Below, one piece after another: positions 35,364-44,729 of a DNA stretch of 64,000 nucleotides (positions are counted from its first letter, which is position 1; each line of letters begins with the position of its first letter). The translations under genes were made by a program, and so were the position numbers. The DNA is taken from the NCBI GenBank assembly GCA_947501475.1, contig CANMWA010000005.1, forward strand, positions 124,001 through 188,000, written 5' to 3'. Below the pieces are notes generated by a model. The model did no database searches. It was given only the letters and a program-made list of their open reading frames with translations, and was not told the DNA's origin. The DNA is from an uncultured Aquimarina sp. Lineage in GTDB: Bacteria > Bacteroidota > Bacteroidia > Flavobacteriales > Flavobacteriaceae.

Positions 35364-36263
35364 ATGAAGGCCAAGCCTCTAATTTTAATATGTATTTTTG
35401 TTCATGTTTTTAATTATGTGAGATCTCAAGGAACAAATTTAGCAAGAGTTGAGTACGCTTATATACCTCAATCCAGTAGTGACAATGTATATAGCAGTAT
35501 TAGATTTTCTGCCAATTATCCTATCAAGATAGATGAAGAAGGAACATATCTGGTGATAGGTACACAGTATCGATATAATAGCCTAGATATACAAGATGGA
35601 TTACTATTTGATGATCAAGGTGATTTAAATAATTTTCATACAGTAGGTATAGAGGTAGGGTATACCTTCAAGATGAAAAACAACTGGAGATTTGGAGCTA
35701 AACTAGGGTCAGGTATTTCTTCAAATTTTGAAGGATCAGGTATAGAAAGTGATGATTTTAGATCTATGGGATCTATATACTTTGTTAAAAGCTATAAAGA
35801 TAAACAATCGCCAAAAAAATCTCGATTGATAGCGGGACTACGATACGCAATACCAGCAAGTATAAATTTTCCACTTCCAATAATCAACTATTTTAGTAGA
35901 TTTCACCCTAGTTGGTCTTTTTCTGTGGGTACCCCAAAAACAAATATTAAATATTTTTTTAACGAAAAAAACACCCTGCAAGCTTTTGTTGGACTTGATC
36001 GTTTTTATAGTAATTTGCAGAATAACAGATCGTTTGTTGCAGAAAATGGCGAGACAAAAATTGCAGAAAATGCATCTATGCTTAATATTATGGCTGCTTT
36101 GGGATATGAGTATTATTTTACGGAACACTTGTTGTTCTTTACATATACAGGATACACATTAAGTAATGAAATTCGTTTACGAAATGGAGACCAAGAAAAT
36201 GTATTAACTATAAATGATAAAAATACGTTCTATTTTCGTAGCGGAATTAAACTAAAAATATAA
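35364..36263 (+). CDS. DUF6268 outer-membrane beta-barrel protein
   Basis: The protein is 299 residues with a signal peptide (ending near YVRSQ) and alternating strands such as YLVIGTQYRYNSLD and WRFGAKLGSGISSNF, with terminal FYFRSGIKLKI. It matches the DUF6268 barrel family of Bacteroidota. The stop overlaps the ATG of the sigma-54 activator by one base (TAATG), a surprisingly tight coupling of a barrel and a regulator. Confidence 0.8.
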   Translation: MKAKPLILICIFVHVFNYVRSQGTNLARVEYAYIPQSSSDNVYSSIRFSANYPIKIDEEGTYLVIGTQYRYNSLDIQDGLLFDDQGDLNNFHTVGIEVGYTFKMKNNWRFGAKLGSGISSNFEGSGIESDDFRSMGSIYFVKSYKDKQSPKKSRLIAGLRYAIPASINFPLPIINYFSRFHPSWSFSVGTPKTNIKYFFNEKNTLQAFVGLDRFYSNLQNNRSFVAENGETKIAENASMLNIMAALGYEYYFTEHLLFFTYTGYTLSNEIRLRNGDQENVLTINDKNTFYFRSGIKLKI

Positions 36264-37426
36264 TGGCAAAAATATTAGTAATAGAAGACGAATCAGCAAT
36301 TAGAAGAGTTCTAGTAAAAATTCTATCCGAAGAAAGTGATAAATATGAGGTATTCGAAGCCGAAGACGGTTTGTCGGGGATCGAAAAAATAAAAACTGAT
36401 GATTATGATTTAATCCTTTGCGATATCAAAATGCCAAAAATGGATGGAGTAGAGGTATTAGAAGCTGTTAAAAAAATCAAACCCGAAATTCCGATAGTGA
36501 TGATTTCTGGGCATGGTGATCTTGATACTGCTGTTAATACAATGCGATTAGGCGCTTTTGATTATATTTCTAAACCACCAGATTTAAATCGATTATTAAA
36601 TACAGTACGTAATGCCTTAGATCGAAAAGAATTGGTTGTAGAAAATAAGAGACTTAAGAAAAAAGTATCTAAAAACTATGATATGATTGGTGATTCAAAA
36701 GCCATTTCAGAAATCAAAGATATTATAGAAAAAGTGGCAGCTACCGATGCTAGAGTATTGATTACAGGACCTAATGGAACAGGTAAAGAATTAGTCGCAC
36801 ACTGGATACATCAAAAAAGTGAACGCTCTACTGGGCCAATGATTGAAGTAAATTGCGCAGCGATACCAGGAGAACTTATAGAAAGTGAACTTTTTGGGCA
36901 TGTAAAAGGAGCGTTTACATCAGCTAATAAAGATCGCGCTGGTAAATTTGAGGCGGCTAACGCAGGAACCATTTTTTTGGATGAAATAGGGGATATGAGT
37001 CTATCGGCACAAGCAAAAGTATTAAGAGCATTACAAGAAAATAAAATACAAAGAGTTGGAAGTGATAGGGATATTAAAGTAAATGTAAGAGTGCTTGCTG
37101 CTACCAATAAAGACCTAAAAAAAGAAATAGCTGACAATAAATTTAGAGAAGATTTATATCATAGATTAGCAGTAATTTTGGTTAAAGTCCCAGCGCTTAA
37201 TGATAGAAGAGAAGATATTCCGTTACTGGTAGATTATTTTACCAAGAAAATCTCTGGAGAACAAGGATCACCTGTAAAAACATTTTCTCCAAAAGCTATA
37301 AAACAATTGCAACAATATGATTGGACAGGTAATATCAGAGAATTACGCAATGTGGTAGAACGCTTGATTATCCTTGGAGGTAAAGAGGTTAGTGAAGAAG
37401 ATGTAAAACTTTTTGCGGCAAAATAG
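36263..37426 (+). CDS. Sigma-54 activator response regulator without DNA-binding domain
   Basis: The protein is 387 residues. A receiver domain (1-120) has acidic pocket EDES, phospho-Asp in LILCDIKMP (about 54) and Lys in SKPPD. An AAA+ domain (about 145-375) has Walker A GPNGTGKE, the sigma-54 contact loop GAFTSA (usual GAFTGA), Walker B GTIFLDEIGD and the arginine fingers in REDLYHRLAVI. The sequence ends right after the AAA+ lid (NIRELRNVVERLIILGG plus 15 residues), so the usual Fis-type HTH is missing. It should activate sigma-54 RNA polymerase from solution. No kinase is adjacent. Confidence 0.92.
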   Translation: MAKILVIEDESAIRRVLVKILSEESDKYEVFEAEDGLSGIEKIKTDDYDLILCDIKMPKMDGVEVLEAVKKIKPEIPIVMISGHGDLDTAVNTMRLGAFDYISKPPDLNRLLNTVRNALDRKELVVENKRLKKKVSKNYDMIGDSKAISEIKDIIEKVAATDARVLITGPNGTGKELVAHWIHQKSERSTGPMIEVNCAAIPGELIESELFGHVKGAFTSANKDRAGKFEAANAGTIFLDEIGDMSLSAQAKVLRALQENKIQRVGSDRDIKVNVRVLAATNKDLKKEIADNKFREDLYHRLAVILVKVPALNDRREDIPLLVDYFTKKISGEQGSPVKTFSPKAIKQLQQYDWTGNIRELRNVVERLIILGGKEVSEEDVKLFAAK

Positions 37427-37474
37427 TAATGTTTATACCTTATATTGCGACCAATTGTTGATATGCCCCAAATA

Positions 37475-37996
37475 ATGAGAAGACTATTTTTTTTATGTTG
37501 CACATTTTTTACTGTTTATACATCGTCTGCCCAGTATGATCCAGGAGTTGTAAACTATGGTTTGGTGGCCATAAAAAACTTTGGCTTGGATACCGAAATA
37601 GGAGCAGGAGCAAGAGTAGAATATGCTTTTAATTGTTATACTACATTTATAGGAGAATATAATCGTTCATTTGATATAGATGCTAATGAAGATTATGAAG
37701 GATATAATGAATTTGCTTTGGGCGTAAATCTAATTTTATTCAACTGGTACCCAACTACTATAACTGCAGGAATGGGGTATATAGGTAATGATTCTAATTT
37801 TTTTGAAGAAATAGAAGATGAAGCTTTTCTTGGGTTTAGAACAGGAAATTTTAATCACGGAGCACAAATTAAAATTAGAGCATTACATCAAGTTTCTTCT
37901 CCAGTGCATATCTTTGCAGAACTGAATTTAAAAAGCCTAGGAAGACGTTATGATACTTTTCTTATAGGTTTTAGTTATGATTTTAATGCCCGATAA
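37475..37996 (+). CDS. Small exported beta-barrel protein, paralogue 1
   Basis: This is a 173-residue exported protein with a signal peptide ending near TSSAQ and strands suited to an 8-stranded barrel. It is homologous to the next gene, clearest at the end: IFAELNLKSLGRRYDTFLIGFSY versus the second copy. The start is ATG 37475; ATG 37463 and TTG 37445 are upstream options. Function unknown. Confidence 0.7.
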   Translation: MRRLFFLCCTFFTVYTSSAQYDPGVVNYGLVAIKNFGLDTEIGAGARVEYAFNCYTTFIGEYNRSFDIDANEDYEGYNEFALGVNLILFNWYPTTITAGMGYIGNDSNFFEEIEDEAFLGFRTGNFNHGAQIKIRALHQVSSPVHIFAELNLKSLGRRYDTFLIGFSYDFNAR

Positions 37997-38001
37997 TTTT
38001 T

Positions 38002-38517
38002 ATGAAAAAACTCCTTTTTAGTATCGCTTTTTTATCTTCGATTGCCATGTTTTCACAGTATGAAAGAGGAAGTATTGATTTTGGACTAGGAGCTGCGGTA
38101 AGTATAGGACTTCAGGAAGAATTAGGTTTTGATATTAGGTTACAATATGCTTCTGCTAGTAAAATCTCAAGTTATGGTCTAGAATATAATCGATTTTATG
38201 GTAAAGAATTTGAAACTACACAAGAGTTTAATGAGTATGTAGCTACTTATAATGTGCGTTTATTTCATAAAGAAACGTTAAGTCTTACAGCAGGAATTGG
38301 TTATGTAATAAATGATTATGAGGTTTTGAATAAAGAAGAAGATACATCAAGTTTATTCTTTAAAACCGGTAGGATTAATCATGCCGGATTACTCAAAATT
38401 AGAGGGATGTACAACCTTAGTACACCAATACAAATATTTGCCGAATTAAATTTTAAAAGCTTTGGAAAACGATACGATACTTTTATTTTTGGCTTGATGT
38501 ACTCTCTAGGGATTTGA
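38002..38517 (+). CDS. Small exported beta-barrel protein, paralogue 2
   Basis: The protein is 171 residues with signal peptide MKKLLFSIAFLSSIAMFS. It shares with paralogue 1 the early YDPG/YERG...DFGL block, the SLTAGIGYV strand and the closing FAELNFKSFGKRYDTFIFG. The genes are 5 bp apart and so are tandem duplicates in one transcript. Function unknown. Confidence 0.7.
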   Translation: MKKLLFSIAFLSSIAMFSQYERGSIDFGLGAAVSIGLQEELGFDIRLQYASASKISSYGLEYNRFYGKEFETTQEFNEYVATYNVRLFHKETLSLTAGIGYVINDYEVLNKEEDTSSLFFKTGRINHAGLLKIRGMYNLSTPIQIFAELNFKSFGKRYDTFIFGLMYSLGI

Positions 38518-38578
38518 TTCTAATTCTTTTTCTCAAATAAAACTTTAGTATCTTACCAGAGATAACACAAATTGTATT

Positions 38579-39457
38579 ATGAAGAAGATAAATTTCGAAG
38601 ATTTTAAAGTCACAAAACCTATTGAATTATCCCAAGTCTCTACAGTATATGATCTTGATGCTGAAGAAAAAAAGATCGAAAAAGAGTTAGAAGAAGTTCG
38701 AGAGAAATTAGGAAAACTTCAAGACACCTTATATGCGCATGGCAAATATGCAGTGTTAGTATGTTTACAAGGCATGGATACTTCTGGAAAAGATAGTTTG
38801 ATCAGAGAAGTTTTTAAAGATTTTAATGCTAGAGGAATTGTAGTGCATAGCTTTAAAGTACCTACAGAATTAGAACTTGGTCATGATTATTTATGGAGAC
38901 ATTACATAGCCTTGCCACAGCGCGGTAAATTTGGTGTCTTTAACAGAACACATTACGAAAATGTTTTGGTAACTCGGGTGCATCCCGAATACATTATAGG
39001 AGAAAATATTCCGCATATAAATACAGTAGATGATATTAATGATACGTTTTGGGATACACGCTTTAAGCAGATTAGAAATTTTGAAGAGCATATATCACAA
39101 AATGGCACATTGATTTATAAGTTTTATTTGCATTTATCGAAAGAAGAACAAAAAAATAGATTGCTGCGTAGATTAGAGAAGAAAGATAAAAACTGGAAGT
39201 TTTCTGCAGGAGATCTTAAAGAACGAAAATTATGGGATCAGTATCAAAACTGTTATCAGGATGCGATTAATAGAACATCTGTTTCTCATGCTCCGTGGTA
39301 TGTGATTCCGGCAGATGATAAACCAACGGCTCGGTATATAGTTGCAAAAACGCTATACGATACTTTAAAAGAATACGATGACATACAAGAACCAGAATTA
39401 GATGCAAAAACCAAAGCTAATCTGGATTTGTATAAAGAAGAATTAAAAAACGAATAA
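38579..39457 (+). CDS. Polyphosphate kinase 2 family protein
   Basis: This is a 292-residue PPK2 that transfers phosphate between polyphosphate and nucleotides. Walker A GMDTSGKDS (65-73), lid region RGIVVHSFKVPTELELGHDYLWR, Walker B-like FNRTHYENVLVTRVHPE, and the RRLEKKDKNWKFSAGDLKER block are intact. It resembles the class III/one-domain forms that can phosphorylate AMP and ADP. It follows the osmotic and envelope genes in the same direction. Confidence 0.9.
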   Translation: MKKINFEDFKVTKPIELSQVSTVYDLDAEEKKIEKELEEVREKLGKLQDTLYAHGKYAVLVCLQGMDTSGKDSLIREVFKDFNARGIVVHSFKVPTELELGHDYLWRHYIALPQRGKFGVFNRTHYENVLVTRVHPEYIIGENIPHINTVDDINDTFWDTRFKQIRNFEEHISQNGTLIYKFYLHLSKEEQKNRLLRRLEKKDKNWKFSAGDLKERKLWDQYQNCYQDAINRTSVSHAPWYVIPADDKPTARYIVAKTLYDTLKEYDDIQEPELDAKTKANLDLYKEELKNE

Positions 39458-39559
39458 TTTCATAACTTAAAAATCAATTTTCTGTCACCTCGAGTGAAAT
39501 CAATAAATGCTTTTTTGATTACCTCTTTTTTACAATTTTTTTATTATAAAACACACAAA

Positions 39560-40948
39560 ATGTCAAAAACAATAATCCCAATCTTTTTTGCAATAATGTC
39601 ACTTAATTGCTTTGCACAGAACACTATACAAGAGGATTCTATAATGCTAAAAAAGATATACGATGCTTCATTACTAAATGGAAAAAGTTATGCATGGCTG
39701 GATCATCTGTCTAATCTGATAGGAGGCCGGCTGTCGGGTTCGATAAATGCCCAAAAAGCTGTAGAATGGGGAGAAAAAGAGCTAAAAGCCTTAGGTATTG
39801 ATAAAGTATGGTTGCAGTCAGTAATGGTGCCTAAATGGACACGAGGAGTAACAGAGTTTGCTTTTATAGAGACAGAACCTGGTAAAACAACCAATGTGCC
39901 TATCTGTGCACTCGGTGGATCTGTACCCACCCCCATAGGCGGTATTAAAGTGCCAATTATAGAAGTGCAAGGGTTAGAAGAACTTAAGACATTAGGGACT
40001 TCTAAAATCGAAGGAAAAATAGTGTTTTTTAACCGCCCGATGCAAGCTGATCTGATCGAAACTTTCAGAGCGTATGGTGGTTGTGTAGATCAACGATATT
40101 CTGGAGCAGCAGAAGCAGCCAAATTTGGCGCAGCAGGAATTATTGTACGTTCTATGAATCTGCGAGAGGATGATTTTCCGCATACAGGAGCAATGAGTTA
40201 TGGTGATTTGCCAGATACAGATAAAATTCCGGCAGCAGCCATTAGTACCAATGGAGCTAATTTATTGAGTTCGATGTTGAAATTGAATCCAAAGATAAAG
40301 TTTCATATGAATATGAATTGCCGCACCTGGAAAGATGTAGAATCTTTTAATGTGATTGGACAGGTCACTGGTAGCGAATTTCCAAATGAGTATATGGTTG
40401 TTGGCGGACATCTGGATTCATGGGATTTGGGTGATGGCTCACATGATGATGGTGCTGGAGTGGTACAATCTATGGAAGTACTAAGATTATTTAAAGAAAT
40501 TGGATACAAACCTAAGCGATCGATTCGTGTAGTATTATTCATGAATGAAGAAAACGGATTACGAGGGGGTAAAAAATATGCTGAAGTTGCCAAAAATAAA
40601 GCAGAAAATCATGTTTTTGCCTTAGAGAGTGATGCAGGCGGATTTACACCACGTGGATTTTCTTTTGATTGTGATGATGTCAATTTTGCCCAAGTAGAAA
40701 GCTGGAAATCACTATTTGAACCTTATCTGGTCCATTATTTTGCAAAAGGTGGTAGTGGTGCCGATATAGGACCTCTTAAAAAAGACGGAATTGTACTGGC
40801 AGGATTACGGCCAGACTCACAACGCTACTTTGATTATCACCATGCTAAGAACGATACCTTTGATGCCGTTAATAAACGAGAGCTCGAACTAGGAGCTGCA
40901 ACCATGACAAGTTTGGTATATCTTTTTGATAAATATGGATTGAAATAA
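39560..40948 (+). CDS. Exported M28-family aminopeptidase with PA insert
   Basis: The protein is 462 residues. A signal peptide (ending LNCFAQ) is followed by a PA-like domain (about 110-240) inserted in the peptidase. Zinc ligands lie in GGHLDSWDLGDGSHDDGAG (about 281-300), MNEENGLRGG (about 330), LESDAGG and the late DYHHAKNDTFD. This is the full M28 set. It probably trims amino acids from peptides in the periplasm or outside. ATG 39560 is used; the in-frame GTG 39494 would add 22 residues before the signal. Confidence 0.9.
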   Translation: MSKTIIPIFFAIMSLNCFAQNTIQEDSIMLKKIYDASLLNGKSYAWLDHLSNLIGGRLSGSINAQKAVEWGEKELKALGIDKVWLQSVMVPKWTRGVTEFAFIETEPGKTTNVPICALGGSVPTPIGGIKVPIIEVQGLEELKTLGTSKIEGKIVFFNRPMQADLIETFRAYGGCVDQRYSGAAEAAKFGAAGIIVRSMNLREDDFPHTGAMSYGDLPDTDKIPAAAISTNGANLLSSMLKLNPKIKFHMNMNCRTWKDVESFNVIGQVTGSEFPNEYMVVGGHLDSWDLGDGSHDDGAGVVQSMEVLRLFKEIGYKPKRSIRVVLFMNEENGLRGGKKYAEVAKNKAENHVFALESDAGGFTPRGFSFDCDDVNFAQVESWKSLFEPYLVHYFAKGGSGADIGPLKKDGIVLAGLRPDSQRYFDYHHAKNDTFDAVNKRELELGAATMTSLVYLFDKYGLK

Positions 40949-41014
40949 GTCTGTGAATTTTTAAAGAAAATTATACATAATACAATTTAGATAGTAATTA
41001 AAGAATAATAATAA

Positions 41015-42202
41015 ATGATAATAGAACCTAAAACTCGTGGATTTATCTGTACAACAGCTCATCCAAAAGGTTGTGAGAAAAATATATTAAATCAAATTGA
41101 TTATATTAAATCAAAAGGTACACTTAAAAATGCAAAAAAAGTATTAGTAATTGGGGCATCTACAGGATTTGGATTGGCGTCAAGAATAACTAGTGCTTTT
41201 GGTTCTAATGCTTCTACAATTGGAGTGTTTTTTGAAAAACCACCTTCAGAAGGTAGAACAGCAACATCAGGTTGGTATAATACTGCCGCTTTTGAAAAAG
41301 CAGCACACAAAGAAGATATTTATGCTAAAAGTATAAACGGAGATGCTTTTTCAAATGAAATTAAAGAAAAAACTATTCAGTTAATAAAAGAAGACTTAGG
41401 TAAAATTGATTTAGTCATATATAGCCTTGCTTCACCTGTTAGGACACATCCAGAGACAGGGGTTAGATATAAATCAACGTTAAAACCTATTGGTAGTTCT
41501 TACACTAATAAAACGGTAGATTTTCATACCGGAGAGGTAAAAGAGATCACGATTGAACCTAGTACAGGTCAAGATATTGAAAATACAGTGACTGTAATGG
41601 GCGGCGAAGATTGGGAAATGTGGATAAATGCACTTAAGAAAGAAAACTTGCTTTCTTCTGATTTTAAAACAGTAGCCTATTCATATATTGGCCCAGAGCT
41701 TACAAAACCAGTATACAGAAATGGAACCATTGGTAAAGCCAAAGATCATTTAGAAAGTACTGCGTTTACCATTACTAATTCATTAAAAGAAATTAATGGA
41801 AAAGCTTTTGTTTCAGTTAATAAAGCTCTAGTAACTCAATCAAGTTCTGCGATTCCTGTGATTCCTTTGTATATTTCTCTTCTATATAAAATAATGAAGG
41901 AAGAAGGAGTTCAAGAAGGATGTATAGAACAAATTTATAGATTATTTAGTGAGCGTTTATATCTTGAAAATGTACCAACAGATCAGCAAGGAAGAATAAG
42001 AATCGACGATTGGGAAATGCGCGATGATATCCAAGAAAAAGTATCCAAGTTATGGAACGAGGCATCTACAGAAACGCTACCTGTAATAGGAGATTTAGAA
42101 GGGTATACAACAGAGTTTTTTAATCTGTTTGGTTTCAAGTTCGAAGGAATTGATTATGAAAATGAAGTTGATGAAATGGTATATATTCCTGGGTTGGTTT
42201 AA
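41015..42202 (+). CDS. fabV: Enoyl-ACP reductase FabV (trans-2-enoyl-CoA reductase)
   Basis: This is a 395-residue NADH-dependent reductase of the last step in fatty-acid elongation. It begins IIEPKTRGFICTTAHPKGC, has the nucleotide loop VIGASTGFGLASR, and the catalytic Y-x8-K as YRNGTIGKAK (Tyr234, Lys243), the spacing that sets FabV apart from FabI. FabV enzymes are generally insensitive to triclosan. Single gene. Confidence 0.95.
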   Translation: MIIEPKTRGFICTTAHPKGCEKNILNQIDYIKSKGTLKNAKKVLVIGASTGFGLASRITSAFGSNASTIGVFFEKPPSEGRTATSGWYNTAAFEKAAHKEDIYAKSINGDAFSNEIKEKTIQLIKEDLGKIDLVIYSLASPVRTHPETGVRYKSTLKPIGSSYTNKTVDFHTGEVKEITIEPSTGQDIENTVTVMGGEDWEMWINALKKENLLSSDFKTVAYSYIGPELTKPVYRNGTIGKAKDHLESTAFTITNSLKEINGKAFVSVNKALVTQSSSAIPVIPLYISLLYKIMKEEGVQEGCIEQIYRLFSERLYLENVPTDQQGRIRIDDWEMRDDIQEKVSKLWNEASTETLPVIGDLEGYTTEFFNLFGFKFEGIDYENEVDEMVYIPGLV

Positions 42203-42417
42203 GCAGCTTATGTAATCCATAGTGATATAGTAGCAATTATTTGAGATACATTCTTCTTTTTTTAATGATTCTTGAGATTAGAGGCATTATTTTTTAGATA
42301 CCTGATATGTTTCGCCTTAGATGCTGTGATGAGCGTTACGAAGTACTGATGTGTCATTTCATCACACTTAAGTGATATTTCGAGGAATTTTTTGAAAGTA
42401 AAAACCACCTACTGACA

Positions 42418-42425
42418 TACCTTTG
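42418..42425 (+). promoter_or_regulatory. -7 promoter box TACCTTTG before the GNAT gene
   Basis: It is an exact TAnnTTTG box, with TTTG at 42391-42394 as the likely -33 (23-bp gap), 41 bp before ATG 42466. Confidence 0.5.
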
Positions 42426-42465
42426 TCGTAACGTATACTTTTTTTTGTACCAAACAAACAAAACG

Positions 42466-43326
42466 ATGCTAGCCTATACTAATTTAAAGAACACAGATTT
42501 TAAAGAAATACATGCAGCTTTTTTAGATGCATTTTCAAACTACGAAGAACCTTTTGAACTTACCGAACAGGAATTAAGATATATGCTAGAGCGAAGAGGG
42601 TATGATCAAGAATTATCGTATGGGGCATTTTATGAAAAGAAACTTGTAGGATTTGTATTAAATGCAACAGGAAACTGGTATGGGCGTTCAACTGCTTATG
42701 ATACAGGTACCGGTATTGTCAAAGAGTTTCAAGGGCAGGGTATCGCAAGAAAACTATTCGATCTTACGATTAAAGAACTTAAAGAGAAAAAAATAAAACA
42801 ATACCTGCTTGAAGTGATCAAAACAAATAGTAAAGCTATTCAGCTATACCAAAGTATGGGATTTCAAATTCATAAAATATATGATTACTATGTGTTTCCT
42901 AAATCAAAGTTAACCGATAACCCTTCCAAAAAAATAAAGGATATCATATTTGAAGAAATAGATGTGTTTGATAGGGAGTACGTTGAGAAATGTTGTTCTA
43001 TTTATCCTTCCTGGCAAAATAGTAATGATGCTGTTGATAGAAAATTTGATCACTTTACCATTTTGAAAGCTACAAAACAAGAAGAGTTGATAGGGTATGG
43101 GGTTATAGAAAGGCATACTGGAGATATTCCGCAATTAGCAATACACCCAAAATATAGAAAACAAGGTATTGGTAGAGTCTTGATACAAGAATTAGCTCAT
43201 TTTACTATGTCTAACCAGATGAAAATGATTAATATCCAAAGTGATTATATACCCTACAAAGATTTTTTTAGTAACCTGGAAATTTCACCAGGTAAGGGGC
43301 AATATGAAATGATTTTAAAATTTTAA
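42466..43326 (+). CDS. GNAT acetyltransferase with two GNAT-like halves
   Basis: The protein is 286 residues. The N-terminal GNAT (1-145) has the acetyl-CoA loop GIVKEFQGQGIARKLF and LYQSMGF; the C-terminal half (about 160-286) has a second loop IHPKYRKQGIGRVLIQEL. Both acetyl-CoA loops appear sound. The acceptor is not evident. It lies 9 bp before the PLP decarboxylase, so the pair is probably co-transcribed. Confidence 0.82.
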   Translation: MLAYTNLKNTDFKEIHAAFLDAFSNYEEPFELTEQELRYMLERRGYDQELSYGAFYEKKLVGFVLNATGNWYGRSTAYDTGTGIVKEFQGQGIARKLFDLTIKELKEKKIKQYLLEVIKTNSKAIQLYQSMGFQIHKIYDYYVFPKSKLTDNPSKKIKDIIFEEIDVFDREYVEKCCSIYPSWQNSNDAVDRKFDHFTILKATKQEELIGYGVIERHTGDIPQLAIHPKYRKQGIGRVLIQELAHFTMSNQMKMINIQSDYIPYKDFFSNLEISPGKGQYEMILKF

Positions 43327-43335
43327 TCCATAATC

Positions 43336-44718
43336 ATGAATAGGTTACAACAACAAATGAAGCAAGAGCTAAAAAGTAAAGAACTATTTGATCAGGTTCG
43401 CTCTCATGCATTCGAATATATAGATGGAGTAGAAACTATGGATGTTTTTCCGTCTGAAAGTAATTTAGAAGGATTAACCAATTTTGATGAATCATTACAG
43501 CAAAATTCAATAGCCGCTACACAAGTAATTGATCAACTACATTCTTTTGGATCTCCCGCTACCGTTGCACATACCGGAGGTAAGTATTTTGGGTTTGTAC
43601 TTGGCGGTACGGTACCAGTTTCACTAGGCGTAAAATGGTTATCTGATGTTTGGGATCAATGTGGGGGGCTATATCTAACTTCTCCAATTAACTCAAAACT
43701 AGAAGAAGTTTGTGAACGTTGGTTAAAAGATATTTTTGACCTTCCTAAAGAAACAGTAGCTGGATTTGTAAGCGGTACCTCGATGGCTAATTTATCTGGA
43801 TTGGCAGCTGCTCGTTACCAACTTTTGAAAAACCTAGGATGGGATGTTAATAAAAATGGACTAAACGGAGCTCCAAAATTAAGAATATTAGCTCATGAAC
43901 AGGTGCACGCAAGCGTAAAAAAAACCTTGACAATGCTAGGGTATGGCACCAATAGTATCGAGTGGATCCCATCAGATGATCAGGGTAGGTTGCAAGTAGA
44001 TAAATTACCAAAGATTGATAGCAGTTGTTTACTACTTCTTCAGGCCGGTAATGCTAATACGGGGGCATTTGATGATTTTGATACCGTATGTGATATAGCT
44101 AATAGGGTTGGAGCTTGGGTGCATATCGATGGGGCGTTTGGGTTATGGGCTGCAGCATCAAAAGAACTTTCATATCTAACCAAAGGGATAGAAAAAGCAT
44201 CTTCATGGGCAGTAGATGGTCACAAAACACTTAATACACCCTATGACTCTGGAGTGATTATGTGTCGTTACCCAGAAGCATTTGTGAATGCACTACAAGC
44301 CACAGGAGAATATATTATTTATAGTGAACAAAGAGATCCCTTGTTATTTACGCCAGAATTATCAAAGCGTTCTAGAGCTATCGAACTTTGGGCAACAATG
44401 AAATATTTGGGTAAAGATGGGATTGATCAAATGGTAATTACATTTCATCAAAGAGCAAAGCAGCTAGAAGATGGCTTGCAAAAAATAGGTTTCAAAATCT
44501 TGAATGATGTTGTATTTAATCAAGTTCTGGTTGCGGGTGATTCTGATCAAGAAACAAAACAGGTTCTAGAGTATATTCAAAATTCTGGAGAGTGCTGGTT
44601 AGGAGGGTCTACCTGGCAAGAAAAATCGGTGATTCGAATAAGTATATGCTCTTGGATGACTAGTGATTCTGATATTGAACAAACAATTGACCTCTTTAAC
44701 AAAGCAAAGAAGAAATAA
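43336..44718 (+). CDS. PLP-dependent group II (aromatic amino-acid type) decarboxylase family protein
   Basis: This is a 460-residue fold-type I enzyme. The PLP lysine is Lys297 in AVDGHKTLNTPYDSG; the cofactor ring is stacked by the His in LAHEQVHASVKK, and the Asp is in VHIDGAFGLWAA. These are features of group II decarboxylases (DOPA, tyrosine, glutamate). The residues that would fix the substrate are not readable by eye; some such proteins act as aminotransferase-like or lyase enzymes. Paired with a GNAT gene. Confidence 0.85.
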   Translation: MNRLQQQMKQELKSKELFDQVRSHAFEYIDGVETMDVFPSESNLEGLTNFDESLQQNSIAATQVIDQLHSFGSPATVAHTGGKYFGFVLGGTVPVSLGVKWLSDVWDQCGGLYLTSPINSKLEEVCERWLKDIFDLPKETVAGFVSGTSMANLSGLAAARYQLLKNLGWDVNKNGLNGAPKLRILAHEQVHASVKKTLTMLGYGTNSIEWIPSDDQGRLQVDKLPKIDSSCLLLLQAGNANTGAFDDFDTVCDIANRVGAWVHIDGAFGLWAAASKELSYLTKGIEKASSWAVDGHKTLNTPYDSGVIMCRYPEAFVNALQATGEYIIYSEQRDPLLFTPELSKRSRAIELWATMKYLGKDGIDQMVITFHQRAKQLEDGLQKIGFKILNDVVFNQVLVAGDSDQETKQVLEYIQNSGECWLGGSTWQEKSVIRISICSWMTSDSDIEQTIDLFNKAKKK

Positions 44719-44729
44719 TGTTTTAATAA

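Noticed and set aside
42203..42417. Possible gene between fabV and the GNAT gene
   Set aside because: Only short, interrupted frames on both strands; treated as leader sequence with a promoter at its right end.
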